In this document: in pieces, positions 1-10,554 of the stretch
Position numbering within the stretch: the stretch's first letter is position 1
Layout: each line of letters opens with the position of its first letter
Assembly: GCA_002900995.3 (NCBI GenBank)
Contig: CM035314.1
Span: 279,252 to 343,251 of the forward strand
Reading direction: 5' to 3'
DNA length: 64,000 bases
Source of the DNA: Ganoderma boninense
Taxonomy: Eukaryota > Basidiomycota > Agaricomycetes > Polyporales > Polyporaceae
Translations under genes and position numbers: made by a program
The notes under the pieces: generated by a model
The model's input: only the letters and a program-made list of their open reading frames with translations
Told to the model about the DNA's origin: nothing
The model's database searches: none

Positions 1-268
1 GCGCGCGAGCGCGCGGTGCACCGCGAGATGGTGCCACAGCGCGAGCTAGCTCGCCTTCGCGCAGACGACGCGGTACGTCGTGTGCCGCGGGACGACGACG
101 GCGTGCAGCCTGCGGCAAATGAGCGCGAGCGCGCGCAGGTCCGCCGCGCTCTCGATGTGGAACGCGATTGCGTCGAGCACCTCCGTCGGCTGCCGCGCGA
201 GCGCGCGCCGCGACGCGCAGGGCGCGAGCCCGACGAACGGCTCGACGACCGTGAGAAGGTGCAGGGCG
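1..268 (-). pseudogene. F-box protein fragment, copy 1
   Basis: Read on the minus strand this encodes an F-box-like stretch (QPTEVLDAIAFHIESAADLR, then a CRRLHAVVVP segment), the usual N-terminal F-box helices of basidiomycete F-box proteins. The same sequence recurs near 5,040-5,306 with only a few differences. An in-frame TAG at 46-48 cuts the reading frame just after AKAS; the homologous frame continues beyond it (LALWHHLAVHRALARN in the second copy). The fragment ends abruptly near 268, where similarity to the second copy stops, and runs off the left edge. Known for the family: F-box proteins recruit substrates to SCF ubiquitin ligases. Inference: a non-functional copy. Confidence 0.6.
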
Positions 269-2296
269 TGGCTCAGGCGGGCACGTCGCTCGAGCACAAA
301 GTCCGAGGTGAGTACGCCGATTTTCCGTCCACGCATGGGCCTTCCCTCGGGGTTCGAGACTGGACGAGAGCGGACATTGTTCACGTCGCAGCGTTGGCTG
401 CGCTCGCGCGGCTGGCGCGAGGACTCTGGACAAAGGGGCACGCTCAGGAAGGGCTCGAGAGTGTGTGGATGGAGTATGCGCTCCTCGGCCGCATCGGGGG
501 TGGGGGCAGGCAGGCGTGCGGGCGGAGACACTGGCTGGCGGTGCGCGAGCGGTGTGACCTGGCCGTGTGGGGTATTCAGGTCGTGAAACCGTGATCCAGA
601 GAACCTGACCGACAAGGTGCGAGAGGATGGCCGAGTGTCCCGCCCCGTCAAACGGTGCGTACCCAACGGTGCACTTTCCGCTGGACGCAAACCCCGCCGA
701 GTGACCGCCATGACTATGCTCAAGCAAATGCTTGTCCGGTACGCATCTTGCCATCATTGCATATCTGGAGTCGAACTGATTTTGAGAACAGGTTCTGAGG
801 CTGCATCGGCATGAAACCCAGCCTCGGTCCTGCGCGTCTTGTGGCAGCAGCGACCTTGCCGGCTGACGGGCACTTCCTCGCGCAGTGATCTCGACGTCGA
901 AGGTCGTTGACGGTGCGGTCAACGATGATGGGTGGACTACAACTCTTGCATCAGCCCGTGGAGGCTTGCGCGAACACCTCCGGCGTCGCCATCTGCTATT
1001 CTGGTGAATACGTACTTTGCATTTATATTGTGCTTGCTCTCTGACCGGCCTAGATGTCGCAGCTGCACTCAGAACGTTCGAATTCGTCATCCTCGCTCGA
1101 CCGTCCGACGGGGCGCCCGGCAGACCAGCAATATGCAAGCGGATCGTCTGGCAGTGTTCGAGCGGCAGCACACGGTCGCCCGAACGTCTCCGGCAGCGGT
1201 GTTGTCTGATGGGCTTGAAGTACTCAAGGCAGGACGGCGAGTACAGGCTTGCACGAACGTCTCTGGCATCGCCATCTGCTATATTGGTGAGTACATGCTT
1301 TGTATTTATGGTCTTCTTGCTCATTGACCGGCATACATGTGTCAGCTGCACTCAGGACGTTCGAATTCGGCCTCCGCATTCGACTGTTCGACGGGGCGCC
1401 CGGCAGACCAGCGATGTTCAAGCGGATCGTCTGGCAGCGTGCGAGCGGCAACACATGCTCGCGCGAACGCCTCCGGCACCATCGTGCCCTCTCGGGGTCG
1501 TGCCGTGCGCGACAGCACACCTTTGGTGAGTGTATATGTTATACTTACTCAGTGCTCGCTCTCCCACTGGATGACATGTTTCATTTGTAACTAGAACGCA
1601 CTGCCGCACTAGACGGGTCGACGGAGCGCCCGGCAGACGAGCTATCTTCAAGCGGATAGCCTGGCAGAGTCTGACGGCGAGCGCGGACTGGAGGACGCGA
1701 GGGGATGTCAGCGGGCCGACGCGTCGTCCTTGGACGGACGGAGTCACCGGCAGTGTCGGGAACGAGGCACACCCTCGGCCGGGAGGTCATAGTTTGCAGG
1801 CAGGACACTTGTGAGTTCATTTTGTCCCGCCTGTGTCGCCGTGCGTGCTCGACCAGTGCGTCCGATCGATACGGGCGTATGCATTTCACAGAGACGTGGA
1901 CACGGCGCGGGCTATCTGGCAGGCACATAGGCGTTGGCTCGAGTTGAAGACGCAGCGGCATTTCGCGCGCAGGATGATGTGCGATCGCTCAGAGGAGACC
2001 CTGTATGCGCTTTCCCATCGCGCGAAGTGTGAGAGCGTGTATTGCATCGTTTGCATGCGGAGAGTCGACGCAGGAATCTTAGGATGCATAGCCTCTGGAC
2101 GAGGCATCGAATATATTTCGTTTGTAGTGTATGTACAATGCGTGCTGCCTCCGCCATCGTTCTCCTTCGCTCCCCGCTCGAGTGCCGTGCCAAGGGTGGA
2201 ACATACCCCTGCGCACCATACCCTACACAATACCCTGGTTCCCAATACTCTATCTTTGTTTCCAATACTCTACACGAGTCCGTGTTTATTTCTCGA
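268..2296. other. 2-kb block interrupting the first duplication unit
   Basis: In the second unit (around 5,306-5,326) the F-box fragment is followed almost directly by the segment that here begins only at 2,297. The intervening 2 kb is therefore either an insertion in this copy or a deletion in the other. I see no convincing gene in it. It holds a cluster of about 280-bp repeats (separate entry). No terminal inverted repeats or target-site duplication were evident by eye at the two ends. Confidence 0.5.
955..1690. repeat. About 280-bp direct repeats, roughly three degenerate units
   Basis: Three related units begin near 961, 1,244 and 1,457-1,520. Each contains a core like CGCCATCTGCTATWYTGG followed by GTGARTAC, then a block with GGCGCCCGGCAGACCAGC and GCGGATCGTCTGGCAG. 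The last block is seen near 1,115-1,155, 1,398-1,437 and, more diverged, 1,625-1,668. Units are perhaps 75-85% identical by eye. Each carries a GTGAGT-type donor-like site, so they could derive from repeated exon-intron segments, but no protein family was recognised. Confidence 0.6.
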
Positions 2297-4505
2297 GCTT
2301 CGGGTGGCAGGGCCCGAGGCAGGAGGGGAGCAGCGAGAGGAAGGAGTGGAGCGGCGCGCGTTGAGGACGCTGAAGGGGTGCGTGCGCGGGTACGAGGACG
2401 GTTTTGTGTCGAGCTTCGGCCTGTGGGCGTGTTGACGTCCCCCGCCCAGCCTGCGGGTGCCCGCAAACTTGGTTGCGGAGTTGGGTGCGCTGGGCCGGGG
2501 GCGGAGGGTCGCGTTTGGGGCGGCATCGGGAGGTGGTGGTCTGTCGCCAAGTCGTGATGAAGGCGATAACCCGTGCATGGGTTCGCGCCCGAGACCGCGT
2601 TGACGGTGTCATCTCAAACATCACTGCCATGGGATAATCAGTGTGATGGCGACACTGCCGCATCGTGACAGTGAGTGATTTGCTAGGCACAATCCAGCTG
2701 TTTGAGTTCGGAATGCTAGTAGTGGTGCGTTACGGTAGACTTACGGTCCGACGGTCACTTAGGTTTCCTCGCCACTTGGCCACGATAAGGCCGAGTGCCT
2801 AGCAGGTGCGTACCAGAGCGATAACCCCAGAGGGAGGACAGGTCGGAGTGGTGATGGATGTTCGCGACGGACACAGCGACAAATGTTTTTGCGTTTGCGG
2901 CTTTCGCGCTTGTGAAATCTCCAGGATGGGGGCATCGTATCTGGGGCGCGCGCGAGTGAGTTTCACGGGGCGAGGCCATGCGGCATGGCACATCTGCGCA
3001 ACTCGTAGCAGGGATGAGGGGAGCGACGGTCCCATTCGCGACTGGGAGGGCGGAACAGGCGATATATCCGCACCTGTGGTGAACGAGCGACATTACAGCG
3101 AAAGAGGATGCGGTAGGGCACTGTGTGCGGCCACTGTTTGCGGGGACTGTTTGTGAGCGCTGTTCGCGTGAAGTACCAGGAACGAAATTGAGGCGGTTTA
3201 GTCATCGTTGTCAACAAAGTAAGCGCTAGATCGAGATACGGAACATACGAAACTCCAAAATCAATTACCAAAATGAGCCGGCGGCAGACTTTACAGTTTC
3301 GAGCAGCTGTGCGTTCGATATGCCTACTCGACGGTATATGCATACACTCAAGAACAATATCTGTGTCTATTCGTAGGGCGGTGCGCTGTGTCAGCCACGC
3401 CGGCCATCGCATGTGAACGTATCCTTGTTCCAGCCGTACTGGGTGTTGAGGGTTTTCTGCTGCCTGCTAAAGTATGAGTCTGCGTAATTGAGTGTGCCAT
3501 GTGGACTCACTGGTACAGCGCGTGTCCTTCGAGAACACCATTGGCAGGCTGAGGGAATATATCAGAAGAGTTCGACATCAGACATCACGGAGAGAGGCGA
3601 CAAGACCTTGTGAATGAAGAAAGGAAGTCGACTCCAGTACCAAATGCCGCGTCCCTCAGGTGGGGGCGTTACCTTGTAGCGGTTTCCCTGACGTCTGGCA
3701 ACGTCGCACCCGAAGTAACCGGCGAAGACCTTAATGAGTCGATCGCCAGTATTAGACGTCGCATAGCGGTAGTGCTGCCGAAAGAACACGAAATAAAGAC
3801 TAACCTTCATATACGCCGTAAAATCGACTGCACGAGCCCCTCCCACAGTCCCCTTGATCGCAGGAGCAAGAGTCATATAGACCTTGCGAGGTAGTGTAAC
3901 GACCATTATGTTGACTAAGTTGTACCTTGGATGGCCGGAGATATAGGCAGGATAGTATGGCGCACTGCTGCAGAAAGGAGGAAGGGAGAAAGACAGAACG
4001 TGACGATGCGCTGAGGCAGAATGCCGTTGGGGGAGATTAGAGTTCAATGTGCTCCGAGGTTGAGACGCCGTTGCACGACCAACGGTTTGTCCCCGACCGC
4101 CTCTCTCATGGCTGGTATGTCTGCCTTCATCCGCATTAGCGAAATACCACAGTCTCTCCGCCCTGGACCAGCCGCCACTCTCGCACTGAGCCCTCCTTGC
4201 CTCACCAATGGCGAAGCTAGGTTTCTCCCTCTTTCTCTCTCTCTTCCACCCCGTGCTCTGTCCCTCTTTTTTGCTAGGCCGGCACCCTCTCACTTTCGCT
4301 TCCAACTGATTTCCTTACCGAGCGAAATCGACTGGAACTGCCCAACCCGTGGGTCCGGAGTGGCCGTGGCTGGATGTAGGGGAAACACGCGACTAGGGGA
4401 CTACGGTGGTCGTTGTACATGGCTACTGGTAAGTCCGTGGAATTGCTCTATCTCTCTGCATTCGTCCCCTACTCGCTCGCAACAAGCGACTCCCGCATCT
4501 TTCCC
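2297..4505. repeat. Segmental duplication, copy A
   Basis: This 2.2-kb stretch aligns along its length with 5,326-8,003. It starts at GAGCTTCGGGTGGC (2,297 and 5,326) and ends near the CGACTGGAACTGCC...GTAAGT...TCGCAA block (about 4,330-4,505 and 7,820-8,003). Similarity is high in 2,297-2,830 and lower but clear across the enclosed gene and its upstream region. Copy B holds about 390 bp of extra sequence (5,862-6,252). The stretch 2,297-3,390 contains no gene I can support. Confidence 0.75.
3391..3906 (-). CDS. Conserved hypothetical protein, paralog A (136 aa)
   Basis: Spliced gene of unknown function. Exon 1 is 3,906-3,607 (start MVVTLPRKVY), exon 2 is 3,548-3,511, exon 3 is 3,463-3,391; the three sum to 411 nt in one open frame of 136 aa. 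Recognisable blocks are TLAPAIKG, GNRYKVTPPPEGRGIWYW, PFFIHK, then YGWNKDTFTC near the C-terminus. Splice sites are canonical (GT near 3,606 and 3,510; AG before each downstream exon). The second paralog (6,995-7,503) keeps the same three-exon structure and the same motifs, which argues strongly that both are real genes. No signal peptide or membrane segment was noticed. I do not recognise the family. A start upstream of this Met cannot be excluded. Confidence 0.65.
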
Positions 4506-5326
4506 TCCTCCCATCTCCCTGCACCTCAGATCACGCAACCCCGATCGTGATTCTAGCTGCGTCCTCAACCGCGATCTCCCAACACGTGCCATGCAGACCG
4601 GCCTTGGTAAGGTCGTGGAGCTGGTCACGCATGAGCTTCTAAAGTATGGCAGATCGCAAGCACATCGGGTGCGAGGACATACCACGACCTGCCGCTGCTT
4701 CCTCGTCCCCCCCGACCCCGCCGCCTCCTCCTCGACCTCCACAGCCTGGAACACCAGATTGTCGTTCACGTCGACCTCCCTCAGCCCCGGCGCCGAGCGC
4801 ACCAGCACAGGCCACACCCGCTCAAATGCGACGAGCGAATGGCTGCAGCTCCACCTGACCGCCGTGAGCGCGCTCATCTGCCTCAGCGCACCCACCAAGA
4901 ACCGCTCCTGCTTCGCATGCATCCCCAGCTCGTCGTCCGTGCTCTCCGTGTCCGTGTGTGTCGCGCCGATCCCGGGCGGCACGACGACGTCCCCCGCGGG
5001 CGCGCGCTCGTCCAGGATCTCGAGCCGGCGCACGTTGCGCGCGAGCGCGCGGTGCACCGCGAGATGGTGCCACAGCGCGAGCTAGCTCGCCTTCGCGCAG
5101 ACGACGCGGTACGCCGTGTGCCGCGGGACGACGACGGCGTGCAGCCTGCGGCAAGTGAGCGCAAGCGCGCGCAGGTCCGCCGCGCTCTCGACGTGGAACG
5201 CGATTGCGTCGAGCACCTCCGTCGGCTGCCGCGCGAGCGCGCGCCGCGACGCGCAGGGCGCGAGCCCGAAGAACGGCTCGACGACCGTGAGAAGGTGCAG
5301 GGCGAGCGTGTGCGCGGCCGGCGCGA
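4401..5326 (-). pseudogene. F-box protein fragment, copy 2
   Basis: The minus strand encodes an F-box-like N-terminus (LARQPTEVLDAIAFHVES, LALTCRRLHAVVVP) and then leucine-rich sequence (RNVRRLEILDERA, LVGALRQMSALTAV) down to 4,401. The two parts lie in the same frame but are separated by TAG at 5,082-5,084. The same stop is present in copy 1, so it predates the duplication. The region is markedly GC-rich compared with its flanks. The C-terminal end is not clear. Family role: substrate receptor of an SCF ligase. Inference: broken, unless translation restarts at the Met at 5,057. Confidence 0.6.
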
Positions 5327-8003
5327 GCTTCGGGTGGCGGGGCCCGAGGCAGGAGGGGAGCAGCGAGAGGAAGGAGTGGAGCGGCGCGCGTTGAGGGCGC
5401 TGAAGGGGCCCGTGCGCGGGTACGAGGATTGTTTTGTGTCGAGCTGCGGCCTGTGGGCGTGTTGACGTCCCCTGCACAGCCTGCGGGTGCCCGCAAACTC
5501 GGTTGCGGAGCTGGGTGCGCTGGGCCGAGGGCGGGAGGTTCGCGTTTGGGGCGGCATCGGGAGGTGGTGGTCTGTCGCCAAGTCGTGATGAAGGCGATAA
5601 CCCATGGATGGGTTCGCGCCCGAGACCGCGTTGACGGTGTCATCTCAAACATCACTGCCATGGGAGAATCGGTGTGATGGCGACACTGCCGCATCATGAC
5701 AGTGAGTGATTTGGTAGGCACAATCCAGCTGTTGAGTTCGGAATGCTAGAGTAGTGGTTCGGTACGGTAGACTTACGGTCCGACGGTCACTTAGGCTTCC
5801 TCGCCACTTGGCCACGATAAGGCCGAGTGCCTAGCAGATGCATACCAGAGCGATAACCCCAAGAATCCGACACAGTGTGCGGGCACTTGCTATCCGCCTG
5901 CGCGATGATGGAATCATAGTGAAGCAAATGCAACAAAGAGCGGTAGTCACAAATCCTATCCGCAGACTTGAGCATGACCTTCGCCCGTGCCTGGAGTCTG
6001 CGACCATCACCACGATCTGTCCGCACGCCGTCACTCCTGGGCACGACCTCTCCTCGCATTTCGAATCCACAGCTGCAACCGGAACCTGCGAGTAAACCGC
6101 GCTTGTGCTCGACTTCAGCCTGCTGCAACCATGTCGCATGACGGGAGCGGCAACTGAGAGTGCATCAACTACATAACCATCCCGTTCTCTTGCCCGCCCC
6201 TGCGCGACCAGCTAATCGACTGGGACGAAGCCCCGGATTGTCGTGTTGCGGCTAGTCGCGAATGATATCAGCAGAGGGAGGACAGGTGTCCCATATGGGC
6301 CTGTCTCTGTTGGGACGAGCAGGGGAGTGGTGATGTTGGCGACGGACACTGTGACAAATATTTTTGCGTTTACGGCTTTCGCGCTTGTGAAATCTCCAGG
6401 ATGTATCTGGGGCGCTCGCGAGTGAGTTTCACGGGGCGAGGCCAAGCGGCACACATCTGCGCAACTCGCAGCAGGGATGAGGGGAGCGGCGGTCGCATTC
6501 GCGACTGGGAGGGCGGAACAGGCGACATATCCGCACCTGTGGTGAGCGACATTACAAGCGAAAGCCGAGGATGCGGTAGGAGCTTCCTGAACCGAGTTGC
6601 GTACACGATCATGGCACCAAACATTTTGGGAGGGACATGGCCGTAGAGTACAAAGCGAAGCGGGGCACGTATTTGCCTGGTTCAACGTTACGGTCAGCAA
6701 TTCCGCCAAAGGGAAATTCCGTAGGCGCACTGTTTGCTAACACTATTTGCATGAAGTACCACGAATGAAATTCAGACGGTATAGTCATCCACGTTTGTAT
6801 ATAATTAGAGTAAGCGCTCAATCGAGATATGGATCCTACGAAACTCCGACATCAATTACCAAAATAAACGAGGCGGAACATTCGAACATTTGTATGATCT
6901 ATGTGCCTATTCGAAAGTATACGCAAACATTCAAGAAAAGCTTTTGGTCTATTCGTAGGACCGGTGTCGCTAACAAAGTCGATAGTGCGTTATGTCAACC
7001 ACGGTTGCCTTTGCACGTGAATGTATCCTTGTCCCAACCGTACTGGACATTGAGAGTTTTCTGCAGCCTGTTTAAAATGTGAGTATTGGCAATTCAATGT
7101 GCCATATGGACGCACTGGTACAGGTTATTTCCTTCCAGCACACCATTGGCAGGCTGAGGAGGTGTATCAGAAGAGTTCGACATTAGATGTAACGTAGAAG
7201 GAACAGTACCTTGTGAATGAAGAAAGGAACTTGATTCCAGTACCAAACTCCGCGTCCCTCAGGCGGGGGTGTCACCTTGTAGCGGTTGCCCTGACGTTTG
7301 GCAACGTCGCACTCGAAATAACCAGTGAAGACCTCCATGAGGTGATCGCCAATGTGAGCCGTCGAATAGCACTGTAAGACAAACATGAAGCAATCACTGA
7401 CCTTTATATACGCAGCAAAATTGACTGCACGGGCCACTCCCACATGCCCCTTGATCGCAGGAGCAAGAGTCTTATAGACGTTGCGAGGTAATATAACGAC
7501 CATTGTGTTGAGTGAGTTGCACTTTGGGTTGCAGGAGGAGATAACGCAGGATACTGTGATGTGCTGGTGTAGAGAGGGGTAAAAAAGAGCTGTAGAAGCT
7601 GAGGGCGGAATGCCGTTGAACGAGAATAGAGTTCGATGCGCTGCGAGGATGAGACGCCGTCGTTCGACATGCGCTTCGTCCTCGCCGGCTGCCACTTCAG
7701 AACTCAGACCTCCTTGCATCGCCTATGAGTTCTCGCTCTCTCTCCACTCTGTCTATCCTTTTCCCGAGGCTCGCACACCATCGATTTCGCTCCCAGCCGA
7801 ACGCCTTTCCTCGCCGAACCAAGGCGACTGGAACTGCCGAACTTGTGGGTGCGGAGTGGCCGTGGCTGGAAGGAGGGGGGATACGGGACTAGGGGAGCTC
7901 GGCGATCGTGGTACGTGCGCACCGGTAAGTGTGTCAGATTGCTCCGGCTCTCCGCATTTATCCCCTAGTTGCTCGCAAAAAGCGATTCCTGCGATCTTCC
8001 CTT
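5326..8003. repeat. Segmental duplication, copy B
   Basis: Partner of 2,297-4,505. Relative to copy A it carries about 390 bp of extra sequence between the shared CGATAACCCC (near 5,860) and AGAGGGAGGACAGG (near 6,252). That extra piece includes about 85 bp (6,004-6,088) resembling 8,068-8,152. The sequence 5,326-6,990 holds no gene I can support, and 7,504-8,003 is upstream and leader-like sequence of the enclosed paralog. Confidence 0.75.
6995..7503 (-). CDS. Conserved hypothetical protein, paralog B (134 aa)
   Basis: Duplicate of the gene at 3,391-3,906. Exon 1 is 7,503-7,210 (start MVVILPRNVYKTLAPAIKG), exon 2 is 7,153-7,116, exon 3 is 7,067-6,995; total 405 nt, 134 aa. It keeps AKRQGNRYKVTPPPEGRGVW, PFFIHK, and YGWDKDTFTC near the end. 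Both copies keep open frames and the same splice positions despite clear divergence, including a 2-codon length difference, so selection on the protein is plausible. Function unknown. The internal segment VSDCFMFVLQ looks intron-like (GTCAGT...TTACAG) but would be only 30 nt, too short for a normal intron, so I treat it as coding. Confidence 0.65.
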
Positions 8004-8228
8004 GACGTACTGGCTCGTCGACCGCGACCATCGCCCCGCTACTCTCCGTGCGTTGAGTGTCCGCCCCGCCCATCACCAATATCTGTCCGCACACCGTCAC
8101 TCCCGCGTATGACCTCTCCTCGCATGTCGACTCTCTGCCTAGCGGAACCCTCAACTTCACGATCGGGATCCCTCGGCCGAGTCTCCGCCGTAATCTCGAT
8201 CGCGTCTTAGCGCAGTGGGTGTGCTACA

Positions 8229-8252
8229 TCACCAATGCCAATGCCAATGCCT
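8229..8252 (+). repeat. CCAATG hexamer microsatellite
   Basis: Near 8,229-8,252 the hexamer CCAATG is repeated three times in tandem. The stretch lies between duplication copy B and the RPP1 relic and has no other visible feature. Confidence 0.5.
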
Positions 8253-8535
8253 GGAGACCGGGACTTCCCCCAGAATAACCCATCCTACCTCTTGAACCCG
8301 AACGCTCAACCGCGACCCCCTCATCCCCACCGGGATTCGCTCTCTTTCTCTTTCCTCTTCTCTAACTCCCGCCCCAGCCCCACGAGCACGCCGTGCTCGA
8401 GCGTCGTCTCCCAGAGCGCCACCTTTGCCCGCTCGATCTCCGCAGCCAGCCTCTGCCGCATCGCCCGCGCCCTCTCCAGGAGATCGCGGGATGGAAGGCG
8501 ACATCTCTGGATGGACCCATAGGCCTGATCGACAG

Positions 8536-8850
8536 ATGACTGACTCCTCTCGTCTACAGGCCACCGACGAACTCGCCGCTACGTACGCCGCCCTCATCCT
8601 TGCCGATGACGGTGTTGAAATCACTGTGCGTTCCCCTTCAGCATATCCTTCCAACCAACTTGTGTCCCTGACCCACATCGCGATCATGCATATACTCCGA
8701 GAAAATCCTTGCGCTGACGAACGGGGCTTCTGTCGAGCTCGAGCCCATGGCATCTCCTGGCCCTTCTCCTTCCTTGCAATGGCGAACGACGTCCCATATG
8801 TTGTCCATGAACCCTTCCCGCATCGCACCTAAACTCTCCTGCAGGCAGGA
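8536..8850 (+). pseudogene. RPP1: Acidic ribosomal protein P1 relic
   Basis: The exon 8,560-8,625 reads ATDELAATYAALILADDGVE followed by IT, essentially the N-terminus of fungal 60S acidic ribosomal protein P1. It is preceded by a good acceptor (CGTCTACAG) and followed by a donor-like GTGCGT. A second coding block follows at about 8,699-8,746: KILALTNGASVELEP, the expected next helix of P1. After that the alignment survives only at nucleotide level with several small indels (8,747-8,820), and the acceptor before the second block is lost. The acidic GFGLFD-type tail is not seen. P1 normally binds P0 on the ribosomal stalk. The introns suggest a DNA-level copy, not a retrocopy. Inference: a decayed partial duplicate of the genuine gene elsewhere. 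Confidence 0.7.
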
Positions 8851-8947
8851 CGCGCGGATGCCAAGGATAAACGGTGAATAAGTCATTCTTTTTTTCACAG
8901 GTCAGTTCGTCAACCTATATATAATAATATCTGCCCTACGCTATGAA

Positions 8948-9029
8948 GGGCCGTATGGTGTAGTGGTCCCCCACATCTGCGTGTAAGCGCCTCCCTGTTC
9001 CGTGCAAGAGTTCGAATCCGTGTCCCGCA
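8948..9029 (+). tRNA. tRNA-like sequence, probably a relic
   Basis: GGTGTAGTGG (D-arm-like), CACATCTGC (anticodon-stem-like, as in Asp, His and Val tRNAs) and GTTCGAATCC (T-loop-like) occur in the right order and at about the right spacing. However, the T-stem flanks do not pair well, and I cannot fold a clean anticodon stem or acceptor stem. It is best read as a degraded tRNA gene or tRNA-derived sequence; no isotype is assigned. Confidence 0.2.
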
Positions 9030-9996
9030 TTTCTTTTATTCCTGAATATCTTCCATTAGCTGCTTCAGCTAACAGCTCTTTCCTACCACGTTGACAGTGT
9101 TATTCGCCTGGCACTGATAATCGAACGCTGCGAGTTGTTGATTCACCCTGCATGCACTTGTGCATTGAAGGTACGACGTTTATTTCCGTGCATATGTTTA
9201 TGGTGGTTCTATTAACCGTGCTTCTGCTTCATGACACAGCTACGTTCATGTATCGCCGCCCCGGCCCTCGTCATCGGAGTTACCACCTACATGACTTACC
9301 CTTGCGCTCAACTGTCTCGGTGACTCCCTCCCCTCCTGATGTCCGAGCCCTCGCGCTCCTCCTTCCGCCGCAATCCGCCGGATTCCGCCGGATTCCGCCA
9401 GACTCTTGCCCCATGGTTCTCCTGTTCACGTTTTGACCGGAGACGACTGACGCGCGCAATTTCCCAGATGGCGTCAGTCCCGACCCCGTCCGACGCAGGG
9501 TCGTCCTGAAGGGGTTCGCAAAACATCCATGGAGCCGTAGTGGATGCGGGCGACGTTCCACTGAAAATATCCATGCGCTGTGAGCGGTGTGGAAGGTGAA
9601 AGGCTACCAAGGGACCCGTGCTAGAAATACCAAAGAGTGCACTTGGGACTCGTGCTCGGGTCGGCTACTGGAGCATCAATGCGCAGAAGTGACCCGATAC
9701 CCGGAGCGTTACGGCGTCGTAACGCGGACAGACTCGGCTGTCACCAAGTATCGGACTTCGAACGCCACAAAGCCGCCGCTCTCGAGCTCTCATCGTTCGA
9801 CCAATGTGGCTCGACAAACGGATTGATACACGTTGGACACTACAAGGTCAGTACGCGCATAAAGATGTGGAATCTCGTGGCGTATTACCGTCCATCTCAC
9901 ATTTGCCCATTCAGTCTAGTGCCACCCAAACTTGCGAATGTGGTGCTGAAAGAGGGGCAGTATCCAGAATCCCAGCCCCCAGGAGGCACACCTGGA
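9030..9996. other. Gene-poor interval
   Basis: Open frames here are short and have no recognisable domains, paired splice sites or homology to other parts of the window. I see nothing to annotate. Confidence 0.5.
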
Positions 9997-10242
9997 TCAA
10001 AGGGACCAGGAGGTAATCACGTAGCCCATTGGATCGCCGCCTGAAATCCGGTAGTTCAAGATATCCAAGTCGTGTTGACGGAAGTTCTTGGCTTTCTCCG
10101 AGTCGCAGGTTTGTTTCGCGTGGTGGTTTCTGTCAAGTCCTTCGGTGAGAAACGGATCACAAGTTTTGCAATACATAGGACTCACTGTCGCAATGTGGCG
10201 GCAGCGTGGGCAAGCTTGCCGGTGGTCGCACATGGGAAACAT
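9997..10242 (-). CDS. Small Cys/His-rich hypothetical protein (81 aa)
   Basis: An ATG-initiated frame on the minus strand encodes 81 residues beginning MFPMCDHRQACPRCRHIA, then MYCKTCD and a later KQTCD. The spacing of CDH, CPRC and CKTC resembles a zinc-ribbon or treble-clef arrangement, but no named family is recognised. A possible acceptor (CTCCGCAG) lies just upstream of the ATG, so this may be an internal exon of a longer gene. Function unknown; it could be a fragment, as the surrounding DNA is degenerate. Confidence 0.3.
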   Translation of the reverse strand: MFPMCDHRQACPRCRHIATVSPMYCKTCDPFLTEGLDRNHHAKQTCDSEKAKNFRQHDLDILNYRISGGDPMGYVITSWSL

Positions 10243-10554
10243 CGTCGATGCTGCGGAGGAGTACCGTAAGTGCCGCTCTCTTCGGACACCGAGTGCCTCT
10301 TACTGGAATTTATTGGGATGCAGAACGCCCAGTCTGTATCATAGATGCACCCGGCCAGCGACCCACATTACGGTCCATTGAACCCGCGTGCACATCGAGT
10401 TGATGTGCGATCATGAAGTATAACGTGCTGTGTCATAAAATCTAGCGTGGTGTCCTTGGGTATGTGCATCCGCGTGAATGCGTGTTTATTTTCGAGTCGA
10501 CGTCGGCAAAGAAACGAACACCAAGGTCGAATTTTACGCAGGGCCATCCCCAAG

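Noticed and set aside
4822..5721. 299-codon minus-strand frame over the F-box fragment
   Set aside because: An Arg/Ala-rich shadow frame in GC-rich sequence; the F-box homology is in another frame.
7820..7900. Possible RanBP2-type zinc finger (GDWNCRTCG) on the plus strand
   Set aside because: Only the first W-x-C-x2-C half is present, the second Cys pair is missing, and copy A has lost one of the cysteines.
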